Positions 9,377-15,734 of a DNA stretch of 64,000 nucleotides are shown piece after piece (position 1 is the stretch's first letter; each line of letters begins with the position of its first letter). The notes beneath the pieces are model-generated. The model saw nothing but the letters and a program-made list of their open reading frames with translations. It ran no database searches and had not been told where the DNA came from. The stretch spans positions 248,001 to 312,000 of the forward strand of contig CAKPBI010000001.1 of NCBI GenBank assembly GCA_934140285.1, in the 5' to 3' direction. The position numbers were made by a program, and so were the translations under genes. Source of the stretch: an uncultured Bacilli bacterium (GTDB lineage: Bacteria; Bacillota_I; Bacilli_A; ML615J-28; CAG-313).

Positions 9377-10636
9377 ATGAATTATTTCTTAGTGGGAATT
9401 AAAGGAACTGGCATGAGTGCTCTCGCAATGCTTCTAAAAGATTTAGGAAATAACGTAGTGGGTAGTGATGAAAATAAAGAATATTTTACAGATCCATTAC
9501 TTAAAGAAAAAAGCATTAAATGGTATCCATTTGGTTCAAAATTAAATAATGATTATATATATATTATTAGTAATGCTTATGATCAAACAAACGTCGATGT
9601 AAAAAGTATTATAGATAATAAATTTGAATATTACTATTATCATAATTTCATTGGGAAAAAACTAAAAAAAGATATAATTGCAATTTCAGGTACTCATGGA
9701 AAAACTACTACTTCAACTTTCCTCAAAGAAATGTTAAATAATAAAACATCATTTATTATTGGTGATGGTAGTGGTGGTGGAACCAACAAATCTAATTTAT
9801 TAGTTCTTGAAGCATGTGAATATCGTGATCACTTTTTAAGTTACAAACCTAATATATTAGTAATAAATAATATTGAAATGGATCACCCTGATTACTTTAA
9901 AGATATTAATCAAATGCTTAATTCATATCAAAGATTAGTTAATCAATCCGATTTAGTAGTAGTAAATTATGATGATTCTAATGTAAAAAAATTAAAATTT
10001 AAAGCAGTACTAAAAGTAGGTACTCAAAAAGATGCAGATGTAAAATATCATATTCTAGATGAAACAAAAGATAAAACAAAAGTTCAAATTATCATTGGTA
10101 AAACATCATATGAAATATCAGTTCCCTTTGTTGGTAAACACTTAGTTTATGATTACGTAATGGCATATATCATATGTATCCTTCTTGGAGAAAAACCAAA
10201 TGTAACAAATATTAATCTTCCTCACCGAAGAATAGAAGAATACCAATATGGAAATACTATCTTAGTAGATGATTATGCCCATCACCCAACGGAAATTAAA
10301 TCGTTAATTGAAACGCTAAAAAAGAAATATCCTGATTATAAAATTAATGCGGTATTTCAACCACATACATATTCAAGAACATTAGCTTTAAAGAAAGAAT
10401 TTAAAGAAGCTTTTGATTTGTTTGATTCAATTTATCTCGCAAAAGTATTTACTTCAAAAAGAGAAAGTGAAAATGTATATCAACAATTAAAAATAAATAA
10501 AATATTTAAAAATTATCGTTCATTTACTCCTAAAATATTAGATTTAATTGACAAAAAGAAATTTGAATTATGGATATTCTTAGGTGCAGGAACAATAAGT
10601 AAATATATAAAAGAATTAATAAAAAATGAAAATTAA
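9377..10636 (+). CDS. murC: UDP-N-acetylmuramate--L-alanine ligase
   Basis: MurC adds the first stem-peptide residue, L-alanine, to UDP-MurNAc with ATP in the cytoplasm. The protein (419 residues from this start) shows the N-terminal nucleotide-binding GIKGTGMSALA motif, the Mur-ligase P-loop GTHGKTTT, the Firmicute MurC segment LEACEYRDHFLSYKP with NIEMDHPDYF, and the later VDDYAHHPTEI motif. A GTG codon at 9368 is in frame, but AGGTG sits right on it, so ATG 9377 is the better start. It is a little shorter than many MurC proteins (430-460). Its presence argues that the host makes, or recently made, peptidoglycan. No other mur synthesis gene is next to it. Mpl, a recycling ligase of the same fold, is a less likely alternative. 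Confidence 0.9.
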   Translation: MNYFLVGIKGTGMSALAMLLKDLGNNVVGSDENKEYFTDPLLKEKSIKWYPFGSKLNNDYIYIISNAYDQTNVDVKSIIDNKFEYYYYHNFIGKKLKKDIIAISGTHGKTTTSTFLKEMLNNKTSFIIGDGSGGGTNKSNLLVLEACEYRDHFLSYKPNILVINNIEMDHPDYFKDINQMLNSYQRLVNQSDLVVVNYDDSNVKKLKFKAVLKVGTQKDADVKYHILDETKDKTKVQIIIGKTSYEISVPFVGKHLVYDYVMAYIICILLGEKPNVTNINLPHRRIEEYQYGNTILVDDYAHHPTEIKSLIETLKKKYPDYKINAVFQPHTYSRTLALKKEFKEAFDLFDSIYLAKVFTSKRESENVYQQLKINKIFKNYRSFTPKILDLIDKKKFELWIFLGAGTISKYIKELIKNEN

Positions 10637-10648
10637 TATTCATAACAA

Positions 10649-10677
10649 TTGTAATTAAATAATTCTTATGCTAAAAT
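10649..10677 (+). promoter_or_regulatory. Promoter upstream of the structured leader
   Basis: TTGTAA at 10649-10654 and TAAAAT at 10672-10677 are 17 bp apart, with TGC before the -10 box (extended -10). Transcription should begin near 10684, giving a leader of about 125 bases. Confidence 0.6.
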
Positions 10678-10683
10678 AATAGT

Positions 10684-10808
10684 GTGGTAAGTTAAATATA
10701 CCCTTGATAGTTTTAAAAATTACCTAAGGGAAATAAATGCTAATATATGAACTCTCTTTAGGTTGAAACTAAAGAGAGTTTTACGCATATATAAAGGGAG
10801 GTATAAAT
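10684..10808 (+). promoter_or_regulatory. Structured leader with attenuator-like hairpin
   Basis: The leader of the lipoprotein gene holds CCCTT and AAGGG arms (near 10702 and 10726) and then a 12-bp hairpin (10750-10761 with 10769-10780) followed by TTTT at 10779-10782. TTAGGT in the 5' arm and loop of that hairpin is complementary to ACCTAA just before the upstream AAGGG, so two exclusive folds are possible. This looks like an attenuator or riboswitch, but I do not recognise a known class. A small stand-alone RNA is another reading. Confidence 0.45.
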
Positions 10809-11372
10809 ATGATACGCAAGATCGTTAAATTGTTTCTAGTATTGGGCGTGATTCTTTTCAGCATGCTAATAACTTCTTGTTATAAAGAAGAAAAGTTTAC
10901 ATTTAGTGAAGAAAAATATGAATACGTAGGTGAACAATTTACATTTTATAATGATGTAGAAATTAAATATATTAGTTTGAATTTTACAAGTACAGATGAT
11001 TCCAATGATAAAACTAATATTTTAGTAAATAGAAAAAATAAAACTCCTTATTATGTTGACTTTTATTTTGAAGATGTAAATCAAAAAGGGGTGTTCTGCA
11101 ATTTTCAATCTTTAGAAAAAGTTGGTGATCAAACTGACAAATATTATATAGAATTGGATATTTCAAAATTAATTAATGTTGAGAATGCCATAGCAGTAAT
11201 GGTTTTAACTATTACTAATCCTAACTATGAAAATAATGAAATAGCTACTGATGTTGCAACTAGAATAATATTGGAACTAAAAAAATTTACAATTGATAAA
11301 ACTAATGTCGATGTGACAGAATATTCATTTCCTTCCAAATTGATATTACAACTAAAAAATGAAAATGAATAA
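10809..11372 (+). CDS. Small lipoprotein of unknown function
   Basis: This 187-residue protein starts with a basic and hydrophobic signal sequence ending in the lipobox ITSC, so Cys24 should carry the lipid and the mature protein should sit on the outer membrane face. The remainder is rich in beta-forming and polar residues and has no motif that I recognise. The ATG at 10809 follows AAAGGGAGG. It is the only gene behind the structured 10684-10808 leader, and an AT-only terminator overlaps its stop codon, so it forms a monocistronic, probably regulated unit. Function cannot be assigned. Confidence 0.75.
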   Translation: MIRKIVKLFLVLGVILFSMLITSCYKEEKFTFSEEKYEYVGEQFTFYNDVEIKYISLNFTSTDDSNDKTNILVNRKNKTPYYVDFYFEDVNQKGVFCNFQSLEKVGDQTDKYYIELDISKLINVENAIAVMVLTITNPNYENNEIATDVATRIILELKKFTIDKTNVDVTEYSFPSKLILQLKNENE

Positions 11373-11390
11373 AAAATTTTCATTTTTTTA
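11354..11390 (+). terminator. A/T-rich terminator overlapping the lipoprotein stop codon
   Basis: A 13-bp stem (11354-11366 with 11376-11388) has a nine-base loop that contains the TAA stop. The 3' arm ends in a run of seven T. Confidence 0.7.
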
Positions 11391-11419
11391 TTGCAATAAA
11401 AATCGAAATATGGTATAAT
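11391..11419 (+). promoter_or_regulatory. Promoter of the LacI-family regulator
   Basis: TTGCAA at 11391-11396 and TATAAT at 11414-11419 are 17 bp apart, with TGG before the -10 box (extended -10). It begins directly after the preceding terminator. Confidence 0.8.
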
Positions 11420-11450
11420 GTTATTGAAAAATAATTAAATGAGGTGCTTT

Positions 11451-12482
11451 ATGAAAGGAGATAACAAATACAGTTCACAAATTAAAATTTATGATGTAGC
11501 TGGTGCTGCAGGTGTATCGCTTGCGACTGTTTCACGTGTTCTTAATCACCCAGAAAAAGTTAAACCAGGAACAAGAGAACGCATAAACAAGATTATACGT
11601 GAATTAGGCTACAAACCTAATCTAAATGCTAAAGGTCTTGCAAGCTCAAAATCTACGACGGTAGCAGTAGTAGTACCTGAACTAACTAGAAGTAGTATTG
11701 CTGGTATGGTAGATGGTATTGCTGACTGTGCAATTAAACGTGGTTATTTACTAAGACTTTTTGTTAATAGACCTACACAAAATGTTGATCAAGTAAAAGA
11801 CAGCGAAAAAGAACTTTGGAGCATCGTTATGAGCTCAAGTGTTGATGGTGTTTTATATATCAATGATGAAATAACTGAAGAACACCTAGAAATCATGCGT
11901 GATTTAAATACAAGTTTAGTTTTAACAAATACAGTATGTAGTGATAAAGAAATCCCTTCTGTATCAATTGATTATTTTAAAGCGGCTTATGATATCACCA
12001 AAGAAATGATATCACGTGGAAATAAAAAAATTTGGATTGTTACAACATTGCGTAAGTATGTTGTTAATGACTTAAAAGTAGAAGGATACTTAAAGGCAAT
12101 GGAAGAAGCGGGACTAGAACCTTATGTATTAAAAGTTCCAGGAAAAACCGAATTGAACCAACCTGAATATCGTGAACATTTAGAGAAAGATCATCCTGAT
12201 GTCGCAATAGTAGTACGTGACTCAATGGCAGTATCTTTAATCAATGTTGCAAGAATACTTCATATTGAAATCCCACAACAAATGCAAGTAATTGGTTTCC
12301 AAAATACTAAATATGCAGAATTATCAAGACCAACACTTACATGTATCAATACTCCAATTTATGAACTTGGAGAAGCTGCAATGGATTTATTAACAGAATT
12401 AATGGAAGATCGTTTACCAGAAGGAAAATCAATTAATCAATTGATTGACTTTGATATAATTTGGCGTGATTCAACAAAATAG
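11451..12482 (+). CDS. LacI-family transcriptional regulator, CcpA-like
   Basis: The protein (343 residues from ATG 11451, chosen because GAGGTG lies five bases before it) has an N-terminal LacI helix-turn-helix (IYDVAGAAGVSLATVSRVLN), a hinge helix (NLNAKGLASSKS) and a periplasmic-binding-protein-like effector domain. The DNA-binding part and the C-terminal LSRPTLTCINTPIYELGEAA stretch resemble CcpA, the catabolite control protein of Firmicutes. It may be CcpA itself or a local sugar-sensing relative; I cannot separate these without the HPr contact residues. CcpA-type operators occur in front of two operons here (49169-49215 and 23519-23570), making this a natural candidate to control them. 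It lies upstream of tyrS, which has its own T-box. Confidence 0.85.
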   Translation: MKGDNKYSSQIKIYDVAGAAGVSLATVSRVLNHPEKVKPGTRERINKIIRELGYKPNLNAKGLASSKSTTVAVVVPELTRSSIAGMVDGIADCAIKRGYLLRLFVNRPTQNVDQVKDSEKELWSIVMSSSVDGVLYINDEITEEHLEIMRDLNTSLVLTNTVCSDKEIPSVSIDYFKAAYDITKEMISRGNKKIWIVTTLRKYVVNDLKVEGYLKAMEEAGLEPYVLKVPGKTELNQPEYREHLEKDHPDVAIVVRDSMAVSLINVARILHIEIPQQMQVIGFQNTKYAELSRPTLTCINTPIYELGEAAMDLLTELMEDRLPEGKSINQLIDFDIIWRDSTK

Positions 12483-12690
12483 TAGTAAAATAAATGGCAC
12501 ATAGAGAACTACTTGGACGGTGGAAAAGTAGACAAGTTTATTTTATGAATTACATACATTCCCTATCAACAAAGTGCAAGATATATTCTTGAATGAAGGT
12601 GGTACCGCGGGAATAATGCAATATGCATTGTTATCGTCCTTTAAAGATTGCTTTTTTAAGCATTTCTTTAGGGGACTTTTATTTTATTAT
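12483..12690 (+). promoter_or_regulatory. T-box riboswitch of tyrS
   Basis: The canonical T-box AAGGTGGTACCGCGG lies at 12596-12610. It is followed by an intrinsic terminator (12636-12647 with 12665-12676, then TTTTATTTTATT). Uncharged tRNA-Tyr pairing would favour the antiterminator and switch on tyrS. Candidate Tyr specifier codons TAC occur at 12510 and 12551; I cannot decide between them by eye. Stem I looks compact. A weak TATAAT at 12455-12460, inside the end of the regulator gene, could start this transcript. Confidence 0.92.
12636..12690 (+). terminator. Conditional terminator of the T-box
   Basis: The GTCCTTTAAAGA arm pairs with TCTTTAGGGGAC and is followed by a T-rich run. It is mutually exclusive with the T-box antiterminator. 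Confidence 0.85.
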
Positions 12691-12712
12691 AAAAAGGAAA
12701 GAGGAAAACAAA

Positions 12713-13945
12713 ATGAATTTATTTGAAGAATTACAATGGCGTGGATTAATCCATAATGTTACAGATGAAAAAATTATTGATAAAATTAATAAAGGTGAAG
12801 TTACTTTCTATTTAGGTACTGACCCAACTGGCGATAGTCTACATGTTGGACATATGCTTGTCTTTCTTTTCGCAAAGCGTCTAGAAAGTGTTGGAAATAA
12901 ACCAATTTTTCTAATTGGTGGAGCAACTGGATTTATCGGTGATCCAAAGCCTAGTAGTGAAAGACAATTATTATCTCATGAAATAATTGAACATAATGCA
13001 AAGTGTTTATACAAACAAGTTTCAAATTTATTTAAATGTGAAATGGTAAACAACTATGATTGGACACATGATATTGATATATTAACATTCCTAAGAAAAT
13101 ATGGTAAATTCTTTAATGTTAGTTATATGATTAACAAAGAAACAGTAAAAGCAAGACTTGATAGCGGTATTTCATACACTGAATTCTCATATCAAATTTT
13201 ACAAGCATTAGATTTTGAACATCTATTAGATACTAAAAATTGTATTCTTCAAATTGGTGGACAAGACCAATGGGGTAATATTACAGGTGGACTTGAATTA
13301 ATAAGAAAAATCCATGGTGCAGATACTGAAGCATATGGTATTACAATCCCTCTTTTCACAAAGAGTGATGGTACTAAATTTGGAAAGAGTGAAGGTGGAG
13401 CAATCTGGCTTGATCCTGAAAAAACTTCTCCTTACGCATTCTATCAATTTTGGATTAACACCCCAGATAGTGATGTTATAAGAGAATTAAAACAATTCAC
13501 ATTCTTAACAAAAGAACAAATAGAAGAATTAGAAAAGAGTTTTATGGAAGAACCTCATAAACGTGCTGCTCAAAAAGCTCTTGCTAAAGAAATGACAACA
13601 ATGGTACATGGTGAAGAAGCCTACAACCAAGCTGTAAAATTATCAGAAGCTTTATTTAGTGGTGATATTTCTAAATTAACAAAAGCTGAAATTGAAACAT
13701 TATTTAATGGTGTTCCATCTATTACAGTAGAAGAAGACCTTAATTTAATTGATGCTTTAGTTGCTGTAAAAGCCGCATCAAGTAAACGTGAAGCTCGTGA
13801 CTTTATTAACAATGGTGCAACCTTAGTTAATGGTGTTCAAAATAAAGATTTGAACTTTGTCATTACCAAAGCAAATGCCATCGGTGAAACATACACAGTA
13901 ATTAGAAGAGGAAAGAAAAATTACTATTTAATTATTCATAAATAA
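12713..13945 (+). CDS. tyrS: Tyrosyl-tRNA synthetase
   Basis: TyrS charges tRNA-Tyr with tyrosine in the cytoplasm. The class I signatures are clear: DPTGDSLHVGHM (HIGH-type motif), GGQDQWGNITGG in the active site and KFGKSEGG (KMSKS-type motif). The C-terminal 60 residues form an S4-like RNA-binding domain (SSKREARDFINNGATLVNG). The start is ATG 12713, after AAAGGAAAGAGG. An in-frame ATG at 12623 lies inside the T-box and would add 30 non-homologous residues, so I reject it. The resulting 410 residues match the usual length. Only 12 bases separate it from the serine hydrolase that follows, so T-box readthrough may also reach the salvage genes to 18673. Confidence 0.97.
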   Translation: MNLFEELQWRGLIHNVTDEKIIDKINKGEVTFYLGTDPTGDSLHVGHMLVFLFAKRLESVGNKPIFLIGGATGFIGDPKPSSERQLLSHEIIEHNAKCLYKQVSNLFKCEMVNNYDWTHDIDILTFLRKYGKFFNVSYMINKETVKARLDSGISYTEFSYQILQALDFEHLLDTKNCILQIGGQDQWGNITGGLELIRKIHGADTEAYGITIPLFTKSDGTKFGKSEGGAIWLDPEKTSPYAFYQFWINTPDSDVIRELKQFTFLTKEQIEELEKSFMEEPHKRAAQKALAKEMTTMVHGEEAYNQAVKLSEALFSGDISKLTKAEIETLFNGVPSITVEEDLNLIDALVAVKAASSKREARDFINNGATLVNGVQNKDLNFVITKANAIGETYTVIRRGKKNYYLIIHK

Positions 13946-13957
13946 AAGGAGTATAAA

Positions 13958-15034
13958 ATGTCAAAAATCCAAGAATTTAACAATCTATTACAAGATGCAA
14001 TTAATGAAGGAGCATTTCCAGGTGCAAACTATGCAATAGTTTTTAAAGATAAAGTATTATTTGGTTCCTTTGGAAAGAAAAGTTTAATTCCAAATGTTGA
14101 AGAAAATGATATTGATACAATCTATGATATGGCATCACTAACAAAAATTGTAAGCACTACAACCGCTGCCTTAAGATTAATTGAAAAAGGAAAACTTCGT
14201 TTATATGCACCAGTAAAAAAATATCTTCCTGAATTCAAATTTGATAATATTTCAATATGGAATTTAATGACACATACCTCAGGATTACCTGAAGGATTGC
14301 CTCATGCAAACACTCTAAGTGATCCAACTGAAGTATGGAATAAAATATTAAATATGGAATTAAAATATGAAACAGGAACTAAAATTCATTATTCAGATTT
14401 AGGTTATATTATCCTTGGAAAAGTTATAGAAAGTATTGTAAAGAAACCTTTAAATGAATTTGTTAAAGAGGAAATTTTTGATAAACTAAATATGAAAGAT
14501 ACAGGCTATCTTCCAGATTCTTTATTAAGATGTGCCCCAACTGAATATCGTGATGATGCAGTCTTTAAAGGAATTGTTCGTGGAAAAGTTCATGATGAAA
14601 CATCATATGCTTTAGGTGGAGTAGCAGGTCATGCTGGTTTATTTTCAACAGTAAAAGATATGGCTAATTATTTACAAATGCTTTTAAATGATGGAATGTT
14701 TAATAATGAACACTTCTTATCAAAGGCAACAATTGATTTATTGTATACCCCACAAGTAGAAGAAAGAAATGGTGTATCATTAGTACTTGAAAGAAGATCA
14801 ATCGGTTTTGTTAATAAAGGTCCAGCCTCATCTGCTGGAGAATTAACAAGTAGTGAAACTATTCTTCATACAGGTTTTACCGGAACTAACATCTGGGTTG
14901 ATCGAAAGAATGAAGTAGCTTTCGTACTACTTTCAAACCGTGTTCATCCAACTCGTAAGAATATCTTACATATGGATGCAAGAGCAAGACTTGCTAACTT
15001 TATAATCGCAAATCTTGATGAACTAAAAAAATAA
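13958..15034 (+). CDS. Beta-lactamase-fold serine hydrolase, AmiE (YbbE)-like
   Basis: The protein (358 residues) belongs to the class C beta-lactamase/serine hydrolase superfamily: Ser60-x-x-Lys63 in MASLTK, a Tyr motif in HYSDLGY near residue 148 and HTGFTG in place of KTG. No signal peptide is present, so it is cytoplasmic. In Bacillus subtilis the relative AmiE (YbbE) removes peptides from MurNAc and is encoded beside murQ, nagZ and namZ. All three occur in this window, so an amidase role on imported muropeptides is the best guess. Esterase or other D-amino-acid hydrolase activity is possible. It is tightly packed between tyrS (12 bases) and the deacetylase (16 bases). Confidence 0.8.
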   Translation: MSKIQEFNNLLQDAINEGAFPGANYAIVFKDKVLFGSFGKKSLIPNVEENDIDTIYDMASLTKIVSTTTAALRLIEKGKLRLYAPVKKYLPEFKFDNISIWNLMTHTSGLPEGLPHANTLSDPTEVWNKILNMELKYETGTKIHYSDLGYIILGKVIESIVKKPLNEFVKEEIFDKLNMKDTGYLPDSLLRCAPTEYRDDAVFKGIVRGKVHDETSYALGGVAGHAGLFSTVKDMANYLQMLLNDGMFNNEHFLSKATIDLLYTPQVEERNGVSLVLERRSIGFVNKGPASSAGELTSSETILHTGFTGTNIWVDRKNEVAFVLLSNRVHPTRKNILHMDARARLANFIIANLDELKK

Positions 15035-15050
15035 AGAAAGGAAAAATACA

Positions 15051-15734
15051 ATGAAAACTATTTTAGCAATCGGTGGTCACATTGGTGACATGGAACTTAC
15101 CGCTGGTGGCATAATGGCTACAAATGCAGTAAGAGGTGGAAAAAACATAATAATGGCACTAACTGCTGGTGAAAGAGGAAACCCTCCTCATATGACAATT
15201 CAAGAATACCGTAAACAAAAGATTGAAGAAGCAAATAAGTTTGCGGAAATGGTAAATGGTGAAGCAATAGTTTTGAAATATGCTGATGGTGAGCTTCCTA
15301 ATAATGATGAAGTAATTAATGAAGTTGTTGATGTAATTGTAAAATATAAACCAAATGTAATCGTAACACATTGGCAAAGTACAATGCATCGTGACCATAA
15401 CAACACCCATTTGATTGTTCAAGAAGCCCAATTTAGAGCAGGTGTTGTAGGAAATAAAAATGGTGAAAGATTTTATGCGCCCCTTTATTTTTGTGAAAAC
15501 TGGGAAGACTCAGATAACTTTACACCATATGTTTATGTAGATATTACTGAAGGATTTGAATTATGGAAAAAAGCAATTCAAACGCATTGGTTTATTATGA
15601 ATAGTAGTGACTTTAAATACTTTGATTACTATACATCACTTGCTCGCTGTCGTGGTGCTTTAATGAAAAAAGGCTATGCTGAATGCTTTGCTGTGCTCGA
15701 CAGACAAAAGAAAATATTTAAGGATGAACTATAA
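15051..15734 (+). CDS. PIG-L/LmbE-family deacetylase-like protein with altered active-site motif
   Basis: The protein (227 residues) has the PIG-L (LmbE) fold signatures: the N-terminal ILAIGGHIGDMELTAGG and the later HWQSTMHRDHNNTH. The family uses zinc to deacetylate N-acetylglucosamine groups. The usual AHPDDxE motif is here GHIGDME: the zinc-binding His and second Asp are kept, but the first Asp, which acts as general base in MshB-type enzymes, is Gly. Either the enzyme uses another base or its reaction differs. There is no signal peptide, so it is cytoplasmic. It overlaps the next gene by one base (TAATG), showing translational coupling. A role in amino-sugar processing is inferred from neighbours. 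Confidence 0.8.
   Translation: MKTILAIGGHIGDMELTAGGIMATNAVRGGKNIIMALTAGERGNPPHMTIQEYRKQKIEEANKFAEMVNGEAIVLKYADGELPNNDEVINEVVDVIVKYKPNVIVTHWQSTMHRDHNNTHLIVQEAQFRAGVVGNKNGERFYAPLYFCENWEDSDNFTPYVYVDITEGFELWKKAIQTHWFIMNSSDFKYFDYYTSLARCRGALMKKGYAECFAVLDRQKKIFKDEL

Noticed and set aside
10684..10808. preQ1 or other known riboswitch
   Set aside because: The hallmark sequences of the classes I know are absent; only alternative pairing is seen, so it is listed as an unclassified leader.
12623..12712. Upstream in-frame start of tyrS at 12623
   Set aside because: It lies in the T-box terminator region, encodes 30 residues without homology and lacks a ribosome binding site.
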